Source: Holacanthus passer
Taxonomy: Eukaryota; Chordata; Actinopteri; Pomacanthidae
DNA length: 64,000 bases
Assembly (NCBI GenBank): GCA_025331565.1
Contig: JAFREQ010000049.1
Location: 833,501 to 897,500, forward strand
Direction of reading: 5' to 3'
Shown: piece by piece, positions 1 through 10,613 of the stretch
How the letters are laid out: every line of letters begins with the position of its first letter
How positions within the stretch are numbered: position 1 is the first letter of the stretch
Translations under genes and position numbers: made by a program
Notes under the pieces: generated by a model
Told to the model about the DNA's origin: nothing
Database searches by the model: none
Seen by the model: only the letters and a program-made list of their open reading frames with translations

Positions 1-1006
1 CCATCAACTCAGGCTTTTTTTGTCGTTCTGCGAGTGAGTTTCTGTATAATAGCTCTTTCATGATAATACTTTCAGAATGTAACTTTTGGTAAAGGGAAAG
101 TTCTTTAATGATACTCAGTTTTATTCACTAGCTGCTTAGTTCTTTTGCGTCAGTGTGTCAGTCAGTCAGAGTTGAAAGAAACTGACTTGTAAAATCAGTC
201 TGAAAAAAGACATTTGTCTTTCAATAGAAGCATCTGTTAGAGCTTAAATAAACGACTTTTTACATATTTTTGTTTCTTTACCTTTAATTTTATTTTCTAC
301 ATAGGCAATAATAATGTCAATGTTTCTATGCAGCCAAGTATATTTGTGGTCAACCACCCAACTGAATGAAGTCACTGTTACGGTTCACATTGTTGTACAT
401 ATATTTCCTCTATATTTCAAAATGAATTTACACTGAAAGTGCATGGATTTTTATGAACTGTTTTATATAGTTGTTTATGAAGCCATTAAAATCAATCACT
501 GTACTCACTCGTACCAGCTCTCTTCAAAGTGTGAAGTTTTTGATTCAGCCAGAAATCAAACCATTTTGGAGTACACTTGGTAGGTTGATTTCATTACACA
601 GCTTTTGTGTTAGGCCAGGACCTTATTGAAGTTATGGTTAATTATCGGATTAGATTATTTTGTGCTGCACAACACTTCATGTGACCTGCAAAAGACTGTC
701 ATTCATTCACAAGATATAACATTTCAAGATAGTTGTTTCAAAAGTAAATAAGCTCAACAAGTTCATCACTGCAACCAAAATTGCATGTTCTTTCATGGCT
801 GAAGTCAGGATGTTCAAATATGTAAGGAACTTTGACATGACAGGATAATAAAACTGTCCTACACAGCCAACTGAATAGTATCTATCAAAATTTGTCATAC
901 AAACACCAGTTTCAGAAAAAAATGCAGTGGGGTCCAAAAGGCTAGACCATATTTTCACTTAAACCTGGAAATAATCAGAAAGTTAAAGAGAGATACAAAA
1001 GCAAAC
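1..1006. other. AT-rich sequence, nothing recognised
   Basis: I see no gene, clear repeat family or RNA here. Open frames are short and lack splice context. Confidence 0.5.
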
Positions 1007-1283
1007 GGTAAATGGACTGCATTTATATAGCGCTTTTCTAGTCTTCTTAGACCACTAAAAGCGTTTCACAAAGCAAGCCAGCATTCACCATTTCACACAC
1101 ATTTCATACATGGTGGCTGATTGGACTCTGGCCACCACCACTAACCATGCACACGCATTCACACGCCAATTGAACAGCAATTGGGAGCAATTTGGGGTTC
1201 AGTATCTTGCCCAAGGACACGTCCACACCACTAACCTTCTGATTGGTGGATGGCCTCTCTACCACCTGAGCCACGGCCGCCCC
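1007..1283 (-). repeat. tRNA-derived SINE, tail type A
   Basis: The left edge carries the tail wording seen in many fish repeats (TAAATGGACTGCATTTATAT followed by AGCGCTTTTCTAG). The right edge, read on the minus strand, begins GGCGGCCGTGGCTCAGGTGG, which holds a pol III A-box-like TGGCTCAGGTGG. The middle has the 'cttgcccaaggaca' core shared with the copies at 25.1, 51.7 and 63.3 kb. The element abuts a Tc1 fragment on its right. The 64-aa open frame inside it is chance. Confidence 0.75.
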
Positions 1284-1300
1284 AAATCATACAACAAATC

Positions 1301-2110
1301 ATAGATACAGAATCAGCTAAATAAAGAATGCAAGGCTCCAATCAGCAAAAGTACTGTCAAAAGAAGGTTGTCTTGTAGTTGCCTCAGAGGATGAGTAGCA
1401 GTAAGCTAAACCTCTTCTCAGGAGGAGAAACAAGGCCAAACACTTGGGGTGGGCTAAGAAATACCTGCATTTCATAGTGGATGACTAGAAAAATGTCCTA
1501 TTCGCTGATCAATCCAAGTTTGTGATTTATGGAATTAACAGAAGGGTGTATATAAAGAGGCAAATAATCAGGAGAGAGAATTATAGTGCAGTGTTTCAAA
1601 CTGACAGTGAAACATGGGGGTGGGTGTGTTCAGGTCTGGTGGTCTTTTGCCTCCCCTGGAGTTTTACACCTGCACCAAATTGACTACACCCTGACTAAAG
1701 AGAAGTACCACTCCATTCTACACCCTCTGGTATGTATCTTTGTGGAGAAGGATTCCTACTGCAGCATGATAATGACCTAAAAGCATTGCAAGAACTCGTT
1801 GAAGCTAAAAAAGACCAAGGAGTCCTGACTGTCATGGACTTCCACAGTCACATGACCTCGACCCATTCAACATTTATAGGGCACTTATAAAGCAAAGCAA
1901 GTTGAGCTATCTGAACAGGCTTCTGATGAGTAGATCAGAGTGTAATCTGAGAGCATAAATCAATGGAAGAGATACAATTCAAGGAAACCTGACTTTTGTA
2001 CAAAAGAGTTAAGTTGGTCAGTGCCACAAATTTGCTTAAATTTGATTGCTGACCTAGAAATGCAATCTTAAACATTCTTCATATATACAACTTCTTTAAA
2101 CCTTCATTCC
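1301..2110 (+). mobile_element. Tc1-like transposon remnant (C-terminal transposase half)
   Basis: With frameshifts, conceptual translation gives a decayed Tc1 DDE transposase. 'FADQSKF' stands where the family has DESKF (first catalytic Asp region), followed by 'INRRVYIKR', 'YHSIL' and 'LQHDND', which keeps the second Asp context. The same family, with matching wording from 'GATACAGAAT' to 'GGCCAA', lies at 56.9-57.5 kb. The last part (1945-2100) is also found alone at 18.9-19.1 kb. Multiple stops mean it is not active. Confidence 0.8.
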
Positions 2111-2230
2111 ATAAACTTTCTGATTATTTCTAGGTTTATGTGAAAATATAGGTTTTTTTTATGTGGTCTCAGACTTTAAGACCAAACTCTATGTACAATA
2201 TTCATGAATGTCTTGCTGTCACTGTACATA

Positions 2231-3145
2231 CAGTTGTGTTCAAAATAATAGCAGTCCAACATGACTAACCAGATCAATCACTGTTTTTGGTAGAAATGAT
2301 AATATTACATGGCAAATTATTTACCAGTAGGTGTAGTACAGTCAGAGAAACCAACAGACCCAACATTCATGATATGCATGTTCCTGAGTCTGCGTAATTG
2401 AATAATTCATTGAAAGGAGCGTGTTCAAAATAATAGCAGTGTGGAGTTCAATCAGTGAGGTCATTCATTATGTGAAGAAACAGGTGTCATTCTGGTGGCC
2501 CTTGTTTAAGGATGAAGCCAACACATGTTGTACATGCAATTCTGTCTGAAAACCTGAGAAAGATAGGTCGTTCCAGACATTGTTCAGAAGAACAGCGTGC
2601 TTTAATTAAAACGTTGATTGGAGAGGGAAACCACATAAAGAAGTGCAAAAAATGATAGGCTGCTCAGCTAAAATGATCTCCAATGCTTTAAAATGGAAAG
2701 CAAAACCAGAGAGACATGGAAGAAAACGGAAGACTACCATTCGAATGGAATTGTGGAAGGTTGTCAAATCTTCCTGGGCAGGAATACCTGTTTACAGGTG
2801 CCAGAAGTTGGTCGACTCCATGCAGCACAGATGTGAAGCAGTTCTTGAAAACAGTGGTTATACAACTAAATATTAGTTTAGTGATTCACAGGAATGCTAA
2901 ATCATTTTTTTCAGTTTTTTGAGTAAATATTTGAGTTTGTAATGAAAAATGCAGACGCTGCTATTTTTTTTGAACAGCCCAATATAATTTTTTCCTTCAT
3001 TTTCTGTAAAGTAATTAAAATATTGATACATTTTTCTTCATGTATTGATGTAAAATATAATGTACAGTGTTCCCAATGAATGGAAATAGGATTTTGAGCT
3101 TTACTCACGTTTTAAAAAACACTGCTATTATTTTGAACACAACTG
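2231..3145 (+). mobile_element. Internally deleted Tc1/mariner element with both TIRs
   Basis: The left end CAGTTGTGTTCAAAATAATA(GCAGT) and the right end (3121-3145) are exact reverse complements over 25 bp. A TA lies just outside the left end; the right flank is TG, so one side of the TA duplication has probably mutated. A 77-codon frame (2643-2873) joins an N-terminal helix-turn-helix region ('MIGCSAKMISNALKWKAKPE') directly to the extreme C-terminus ('LVDSM...AVLENSGYTTKY'). The whole catalytic DDE core is deleted. A copy of part of the TIR is repeated inside at about 2430-2450. Confidence 0.85.
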
Positions 3146-3304
3146 TGTCTCCAGTTTGGCCTCTGTTCACAACAAGTCTAAGCACTTTACAGTTATAGCC
3201 CATTCAAATATATTGAAAACTATAATTTTCATTTGCCAAAGGTGGCAAAGCAACTGAGAACAACTGTAATGTGTTTGTGACAGTCAAAATTGTCATCTGA
3301 TCTA

Positions 3305-4475
3305 GAAGGCACCAGGACCAGATGGCCTGTCTCCCTCCTGCCTGAAAGTCTGCGCTGACCAGCTGGCGCCTATCTTCACACAGATCTTCAACAGATCTGT
3401 GGAGCTATGTTAATTCCCCTCTTGCTTCAAACACTCCACCATCATCTTGGTCCCCAAGAAACCCTCCATCACAGGATTAAATGACTACAGGCCTGTTGCC
3501 CTGACGTCTGTGGTCATGAAAACCTTTGAGAGACTGGTGGTAGCCCATCTCAAGACAACATCACAGGCCCCCTACTGGACCCCCTGCAGTTTGCCTACCA
3601 GGCAAACAGGTCGGTGGATGATGCAGTCAACATGGGACTGCACTACGTCCTGCAACACCTGGGCTCTCCATGGATGTATGTGAGGATCCTGTTTGTGGAC
3701 TTCAGTTTGCCGTTCAACACCATCATCCCAGACATCCTGTGCTCTAAACTCACCCAGCTCGCTGTGCCAGCCCCCACCTGTCAGTGGATTACTAACTTCC
3801 TGACGGACAGGAAGCAGCAGGTGAGGCTGGGGAGTATCACACGGACAATCAGCACTGGCGCCCCCCAGGGGTGTGTGCTCTCACCACTGCTCTTCTCTCT
3901 TTACACCAGTGACTGCACCTCAACGGAACCATCTGTCAAACTCCTGAAGTTTGCAGTTTTCCTCTCCATTCTAATTCTATCTGTGTACTATGGAAACCTT
4001 CAGGTTTCTGGGATCCACAATCTCCCAGGACTTAAAGCGGGAGTCCAACATAGACACCATCAGGAAAAAGGCCCAGCAGAGGATGTACTTCCTGTGCCAG
4101 TTTAGGAAGTTCAACCTGCCTAAGGAGCTGCTGATGCAATTTTACGCTGCCACTATTCAGTCTGTTCTCTGCACATCTATCACGGTGTGGTTTGGATCAG
4201 CCACCAAACAGGACAGAGACAGACTACAACGGACAGTCAGGACTGCAGAAAGAGTCATCGGAGCAGATCTGCCCTCCATTGAGGACCTATACAGGTACAG
4301 AGTCAGGAATTGGGCGGGAAACATTGCTGCAGATCCAACACACCCTGGACATAACATATTCCAACTTCTCCCCTCTGGTAGGCGCTACAGAGCACTGCAC
4401 GCCAAAACAACCAGACACATGAACAGATTCTTCCCTCAGGCTGTCACTCTGATGAACACTTATCCAGTGCAATAA
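3305..4475 (+). mobile_element. Non-LTR retrotransposon ORF2 fragment (reverse transcriptase)
   Basis: Translation shows conserved non-LTR RT blocks in order: 'KAPGPDG' (3307), 'STIILVPKKPS', 'LNDYRPVALTSVVMKTFERL', 'QFAYQANRSVDDAV', 'RILFVDFS..FNTIIP', 'TGAPQGCVLSPLLFSLYT' and 'KLLKFA'. The frame then jumps to the post-RT region ('FRFLGSTISQDLK', 'RKKAQQRMYFL', 'VWFGSATKQDRDRLQR', 'HNIFQLLPSGRRYRAL') and ends at 4475. The F/YADD catalytic pair after 'KLLKFA' is missing, and frameshifts are needed near 3580 and 3985. It is 5' truncated and dead. Clade (L2/jockey-like) is not certain. Confidence 0.85.
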
Positions 4476-4567
4476 CCCAGTAACAATCATTCACCTGTAA
4501 TAATGTATTCTCATATTATTACATACCTCATTGTTTATATACACACCATGGTTACAATGTGAATATC

Positions 4568-4950
4568 ATCAGAATCAGAATCAGTTTTATTCGCCAGGTA
4601 TCTGTACACATACAAGGAATTTGACTTCACCAGCAAAACCATGTATACCATGTATACTGTGTATACTGCCATATCCACCTACCTCTTGTCTTGTATATAC
4701 TGTATATTGTATTTATCTGCACATATTTCTGAATACTCTGTAATATTTCTACATATTTTGCACTCTGTTATATATACATATATTTGCACTACGGTCTCAG
4801 GTTTTAGGAAAAATGTTCTCCTAGTCTTGTTAGTGTACTATATGTTGTTAGTCTAAGTATATGTAAGTACAGAGATCAAAGGGAAACCGGAGTCAAATTC
4901 CTTATATGTGTACGCATACCTGGCCAATAAAACTGATTCTGATTCTGATT
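4568..4950. repeat. Inverted pair of LINE 3' tails (fold-back)
   Basis: The left arm (4568-4628) starts ATCAGAATCAGAATCAGTTT and the right arm (4890-4950) ends AACTGATTCTGATTCTGATT. Over about 60 bp they are reverse complements with only a few mismatches. About 260 bp of AT-rich sequence separates them. The same tail in the left-arm orientation occurs at 52.51 kb, so it is a dispersed retrotransposon end. Confidence 0.75.
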
Positions 4951-5159
4951 ACAAAATGGTGACAAAGCCAATCACTGTATTTGCACCTTTGATAAGTTGA
5001 AAACTAAAAACTAGTCTCACTCATCCATCCACTGGTGGTTCAGTTAGTATATTTGTAGCAAGCTGTTCAGAGTATTTATGTACACAGTTGTTTAAGAATG
5101 AGACCAAATCTGTAGTTACACCTTTTCAAGATTTAAAATAGGTGGTATTCACAACTTTT

Positions 5160-5665
5160 TCAGGGCTAGGATCCTGATGAGAGTGCGGAAATACGACCAC
5201 ATCTCTCCCATTTTCCACACGCTACACTGGATCCCTGTCTCCGCAAGGATTGAGTACGAGGCCTCTCTCCTTACATTTCAATGTATCCATGGTAACACCC
5301 CCCCCATACCTGACAGAGCTGCACTCCCCATGCACCCCAGCACGATCCCTCCGCTCCTCCAACACCTGCCGTCTCCTCCCCAGGACCAAGACCCACACAA
5401 TGGGGGACCAGGCTTTCTGCTCTGTCGCTCCACACTTGTGGAACGCCCTCCCGGACAATTTGAGGGCTCCACAAACTGTAGAAAGTTTTAAAATGGGACT
5501 AAAAACCTTTCTTTTTAGGAGACATTTAATCTTTAGATTTTTTAAAGATTAAATATCTGTTGGCTGTTGTGCTTTTACTTGTTTTTATGTTTTTAGTTGT
5601 AGCACTTTGAGATTGTTTTTACAATGTAAAGTGTTTTTTCAAATAAAATCTATTATTACCATTAT
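5160..5665 (+). mobile_element. L2-like LINE ORF2 C-terminus and 3' UTR
   Basis: One frame reads 'HISPIFHTLHWIPVSARIEY' and, after a -1/+1 slip near 5300, another reads 'YLTELHSP', 'RSLRSSNTCRLLPRTKT' and 'GDQAFCSVAPHLWNALPDNL'. These are the typical terminal motifs of L2/Rex-type fish LINEs. It ends with a CACTTTGAGATT...AATAAAA tail near 5650. A frameshift and 5' truncation make it inactive. Confidence 0.8.
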
Positions 5666-6985
5666 TAAGAGACACCAACAGAGCAATACTGATGTTATTA
5701 CAAAGTAGGCTGTGGAGAAATCTTTTAACTCTTTTTTGTTTAATTACAACAATGCCACTTGAAATGTCTGTACATGTGTACTTGGTAACAGACAACTTAG
5801 GCCAAAGATCAATGACTGACTTTGTGGTTGTATCATCAGGTCTGTGGCTCTATGTCTTGGACACTCAGGTGAAGAGAAGAGCCGAGCTGTCAACTGATCA
5901 GCCTTTGGTGAATTGACAGAGCTGGTAAGCCCAAATGTGTAGTGAGGGTAAACTGGGAATGTATGGCTGAGGCCCCTGTCAGCCCTGCAGGTCCTGCGTG
6001 CAGCACGGAGCAAAGGAAAGTAACCATTTTATGATATTCCCTGATTTTTTGAGAGCCACGCAATTGAAACATGACAAGTCTAAGGAATGCCAGAATGCTT
6101 ATGGCTGGTAAATGGATCAGATTGATACAGCAGGATTATTGATGAAGGTGTGTGATTTTGCTTCTTTTTTTTCTCTTATTGATTTTGTCTGTAATTATAG
6201 GTCCTCATTAATGATACTGTGCAATAAAGATCAAAAACTGTGGGACATTAGTAGGATAATTAAACTGTGAGTGGCAAACTGTTCCAATTTGTGTGCTCTC
6301 TTGTTATAATGACGGTGAGTGTGTGCCCTTGGGGTAATTCTGATCATTGTTGGATACTTAGAATAGGGATGCTGGATCATCAGTTCTGTTCTTTTGTAAC
6401 TTGGTGTCACAATGTGAAATGTGTTACCTGGAACCTGTTACCTGCCTGTTTTTTTTGTGTGTGTGTGTGTGTCTGTCTTTGACTTTGTTTTTTGTTTTTT
6501 TTTAAACATTGCCTCATCTTTTTAGCAATTTGGATTTTCTGCCTGCCCCTTTGGAATTGTTTGTCTGTTTGGAATGTCTTCCCCGTTTTGATCACTGACT
6601 GGCTCGTGTTTCTATCTGGTTGATAAATCTCTAAACTTTACCAGTTAGCCTGCATTTAGGTCTTATCCTGGGTCCCATCATGTTCCTTGATTAAAGATTA
6701 GCCATTTCAGTCCTTCATTCTCCCTGGATTTAACGAGTGGAGGATTATCTACTACAGCCTTTCAGTAAGGCCCTTCAAGTTGGATGCCATTTACCTTGGC
6801 AATATGGACCCTAAGCAAGTACAACAGCCCTCAGATAACCCAAACGAATAAAACTGTCAGGTTACTTTGAGGACTTTTCAGGGTTACTTCGAGGGTTAGG
6901 ATTTAAAGGGAGTAGACAAAGCACATCCCCCCCTTTAGCTGCACAGACAGCACAGAATGCAGAAGAGCATGAAGAGGACAACCAG
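5666..6985. other. Intergenic, GT microsatellite only
   Basis: A short (GT)n tract lies at 6456-6473. The rest shows no recognisable coding or repeat structure. Confidence 0.4.
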
Positions 6986-6989
6986 TTAC

Positions 6990-7560
6990 TAGTAGAGGGT
7001 GAGAGACGGATGTTAGCCAAGCTGATGTCAATCAATGACAACACCTCTCACCCCCTGCATGAGACTGGGACCCTTAAGCAGCACCTTCAGTATCCACAGT
7101 GGAAGAAGGAGCACTACCGAAGGTCCTTCATTCCGATTTTTAACTCATGTGTAACATAATGTGCCACTATTGTTGTCCCTGTCACCATCAGCTCTGTCCC
7201 CATCAGCTACTTTGCACCATTTATCTCAGATTATATATCATATATATTTATGACATACATATGAGGATACCATATTATATTCTATATAATATTATATACA
7301 CATATAATTTATGCATATATGTATAACATTATATTTCATTACCTACACATATTCATATTTCAAAAACTGTGCAATTTTAAATATTTTTTACTTTTTAGAA
7401 TGATGCCACTCACCATGTATGTTTATATAGTCTTTTTTGTTTTTTGTCTTGTTTTTTTTGCTTCATCTTTACTTATCTCTTAATCACCTTTTTCCTCTGC
7501 TTTATGACTCTTGAGCTGCTGTAACATGAAAATTCTCTGATGTAGGATTGACATAGTTCA
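6990..7560 (+). mobile_element. LINE 3' end fragment
   Basis: Translation near 7000-7150 gives 'HPLHETGTLKQHLQYPQWKK' then 'EHYRRSFIPIF', the degenerate terminal motif of non-LTR ORF2 proteins. An AT-rich 3' UTR with 'GAGCTGCTGTAACATG' at about 7510 follows, similar to the UTR wording next to the tails at 21.1 kb. Confidence 0.6.
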
Positions 7561-7740
7561 CCTAATCTTATTGTAGGCCCTTATTAAACGTATGAAATTC
7601 CCACTGTCGAGACAAAACAACCCAAAACATGTGCTACTTAGACCATTTGACTCATAGATCTCTCATAAAGTTACTGTCTAAGATATTTTCAGAAGAAAGA
7701 CTGACAATTTGCAACCCAAGGATTTCAAGAATGAATTTCA

Positions 7741-7870
7741 ATGTCGACACACGTGGGGTCGCTATTCTGTCTGGTTCGTGGAGTCAAGCGTGGTCTGGTT
7801 AAAATAGCGACGAAGAAGACAAAGTCAATGACGTATTTCCTGCCTTGTAAACCGTTCCCACCGGACATAT
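7741..7870. other. Local CpG-rich patch with E-box and CRE-like sites
   Basis: This short stretch is denser in CpG than its surroundings. It holds a CACGTG E-box (7750-7755), a TGACGTA half-CRE near 7829, and a 9-bp inverted repeat GTCGCTATT (7758-7766) / AATAGCGAC (7803-7811). No gene can be attached to it. Confidence 0.35.
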
Positions 7871-7931
7871 CAGTTGTTTAAGAGTTCAAATGCTGTACTT
7901 GTACTTGTACTCTGCTTTAAAGACAACAAGC

Positions 7932-7967
7932 TTTTACTTAAACATACTTAAATATGTTTAAGTAAAA
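7932..7967. repeat. Perfect 15-bp inverted repeat, 6-nt loop
   Basis: TTTTACTTAAACATA (7932-7946) and its exact reverse complement (7953-7967) flank CTTAAA. The AT-rich palindrome sits in a repeat-like region whose 'gtactttattcaagtattta' wording (about 8209) is common in fish genomes. Confidence 0.8.
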
Positions 7968-8111
7968 TGTTTAAATACTGTTGTTTAAATACTTAAACAT
8001 ATAAAACACGTACAACCATCACGTTGATGCCCGCGTGTGTATGTGTGTTAAAATAGGTGTACTCTTAATGTGAAAGTCTTTTAGAACAATGAGAGACTGT
8101 TCACAAAACAA

Positions 8112-8166
8112 TTGTGAATTTCCCCACTGTGGGACGGATATAGGTATCTATGTATCTTATCTAACA
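8112..8166 (+). repeat. LINE 3' tail (AATTTCCCCACTGTGGGA type)
   Basis: GAATTTCCCCACTGTGGGAC is followed by a degenerate TATCTTATCT tail. It is one of five such tails in the window (also at 21.1, 34.7, 36.9 and 58.0 kb). Confidence 0.7.
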
Positions 8167-8869
8167 AAGCTCTATCAAGTACAGTAATTAACAGTTTTGA
8201 GGTACTCGTACTTTATTCAAGTATTTACTACTACTTTATACTTCATTTATACTCAAATACAATTAAGTGGACAATATTGTACCTTGTCTTTTACATTCAT
8301 CTACTGTGTGCCCGTGTTACTAATCTGCTTAATCCAGTACAGTATTTGCTAATTAAATGCAAATTACATATAAAATGTATCTTTCCTAAAGTATATTGTT
8401 ATAGGTTTATCTTAATATGTAAAATGCACATTGAAGGTCAATGGTCAATAGTAAACAGAGTCATAAACATGGATACAGCTCTTCACAAGGAAACAAACGA
8501 GCTAGTTTCAACCATTTTTATGCCTACATTAAAATCTCTTATACTCTAATCTGACTTTCACAGTGAGTGCCAAATAATGGACATGAATAATAACCTCTGC
8601 CACCTGCATCTCTGTTACTCAAAATCAGTGCATAAAATCTCAATGATTTTCCCATCACCAGAACTTGACAATGAAATAATAAAGTTAAGAAATAACAATA
8701 CAGCAAAATTTACAATAGCATTTTGTCTTGATGGGGTCAGGGCAGACAGCAGCAGCAGCAAGAGGCCATGAAGCGCTTACTGTGCATTTTATTTTAGATT
8801 TATTTACTACATCTCAGTAGGACTTACATTTATCACAGTGACTTGCAGGACAGAGGGAGAGCAGGAGAT

Positions 8870-9700
8870 GTCGGGTAGATGGCCCGGGGGCAGGCCAGAG
8901 GCACATCAGGTCTGGCGGTGACCAAGACATGCAGAGCCACACTAGAGGACGGGCAGGAGGCCCTGAAGCTCAGGGACTAGGTACAGCTGCAGTTCAGGAA
9001 CTGGAGACTCAGGAACAGAAGGCTGCTAAAGATCCGGCTCAATGGATCGCTGCAGCACAGGAACTGAAGGACGCCGCAGCTCGGGGACAAAGGATTGCTG
9101 CAGCTTGAGTTCAGCGGGTCACTGCAACTCAGCAGACTGGAGACTGTGGCATCTGAGCAAGGTTGAGCAGAAGAGAGGCCAGGGAGCTAGACAACAGGGA
9201 GCCTTGACATTGTCGGGAGTCTTTCTGTCTTGTTTGCAAGCCAGGTACCCCAGAAAGGAGACTCCTGGGAATTGTTGGAGGTGGAACCAGGTAGGAAACT
9301 AGCCAACTCAGGAACAGGCTGGAATCTAGCTGGGGCATGGGCTGTGGCTTGGGCTGATCACTGGGAACCAGGGACTGAGGCTTGGGCTGATTGCTGATAG
9401 CACTTTCAGAGTTTATCATGAGTTCAATTGGCAAAATGTCCAATGGATTGTTTACTTGACTCATTAAATTAAAATCAAAGAGCCTGAGAAACGTGTTTGA
9501 CTGCAGCCTGAGGGACGCAGCATCCAACCAACCGGGAACTCGTCTGTATTTAAGGTTTGGATCTACCAGTGTGGTATCTTCCTAAGGATTCTCTGGCCCC
9601 TGTTGGTTTATGTGGTCCCAGTCTCCACAGTGGAAAGCTTTGAGAGGAAGTTCCAAAAGTCAGACTAAGCTCCTCATCAGCAGGCTGAATTAAGAATTCA
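8870..9700 (-). repeat. Dispersed element with short-period tandem repeats
   Basis: From about 8960 to 9150, units of about 24 bp built on GCTGCAG..CAGGAACTGGA repeat with variation. At 9300-9400 the wording 'ctgggaacca...gcttgggctgat' recurs. The same phrases occur near 18.13-18.18 kb, so the two belong to one family. A 132-codon minus-strand frame (9129-9527) contains 'QPKPQ' repeats but has no known domain. Confidence 0.55.
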
Positions 9701-10290
9701 GGGTGACGAACATGAGGAAGGTGCTACAATACTGTGAGTCCTGTGACCCAAAAGTCTCACATGTTGGTAACAAGGTTTGTTACCAATTCGAAAGTAGACA
9801 ATGGCTGAGGCTGTGGAGGCAATGAGTCCTGGCTTGGGAAGGTTAGCCAGACTATCCCATCTATGCAAGGTAGCCTAGACGTTTCTTTCCCTAGCAACAT
9901 TTTCCAGCATTTTATGTGTATGGGGACACAACTGTCTCTTCCTGAATCTTCAATTATCTCTTCAACTATTTTTGACAGGGTGTTTATATATATTATTAAT
10001 GTGTTATGAAATTTAAAATCAAGAAATAAGCTTCAGGCATGGCCTTTTGTAAGCGCTTTTGACAGCAGTCAGTCCCAATTCCAAAAGTCTGAAATGCTCT
10101 ATTTTGGGGTACCTGTGAACAACCATTTACTGTTTTCTTTTAATGCAGGAAAACTTTAAAATGTCTGTGAATGAAAGATTCTATTGACCTATAAACAAGC
10201 TTTGGGAAAAATATGCATATCCTGCTTATTCTTAGAAGGTTTTTTTTGTAATTTCTGCACACAATAGACTGAAAGAATCAAAATCAGAGA
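9701..10290. other. Downstream flank of REEP5, nothing recognised
   Basis: No gene or clear repeat is seen. This is the region just past the likely REEP5 poly(A) site. Confidence 0.4.
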
Positions 10291-10310
10291 ACCACTTCAG
10301 TAACTTCATT

Positions 10311-10316
10311 TTTATT
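10311..10316 (-). terminator. REEP5: REEP5 poly(A) signal AATAAA
   Basis: TTTATT on the plus strand is AATAAA on the minus strand, 248 bp beyond the REEP5 stop codon. Cleavage is expected about 15-30 bp further left, giving a 3' UTR of roughly 270 nt. Confidence 0.6.
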
Positions 10317-10563
10317 TGGTTCATAAGGCGTATCAGGGCAAGAGTACAGTTATCTGCCAGCCCTCCAGAAGGCAAAGTTAAATAAGTAAACTGGCCTGGG
10401 GAATGGCTTTAATTGATACGTGACACATGTGTAGCATCTAATACAGATTGCATGAACATTAAGGTTACATACTCGACACAATCTCTTAAAAACAAGCAAG
10501 GCAACATTTCTCGTGTAACAGAGTCAGTTCCAGAGATGACACTGTGGACAGGAAGCCTCCTTC

Positions 10564-10613
10564 TTAGGAGCTCTTCTTTTCCTCAAAGATGATGTTTGCT
10601 GTGGCTTTCTTGG
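10564..10613 (-). CDS. REEP5: REEP5 coding exon 5 (last)
   Basis: It encodes residues 174-189, (A)KKATANIIFEEKKSS, then TAA. The acceptor is TTGTCCACAG. The 3' UTR continues to about 10290. Confidence 0.93.

Noticed and set aside
2229..3150. Exact TA duplication for the Tc1/mariner MITE
   Set aside because: The left flank is TA but the right is TG, so I do not claim an intact duplication.
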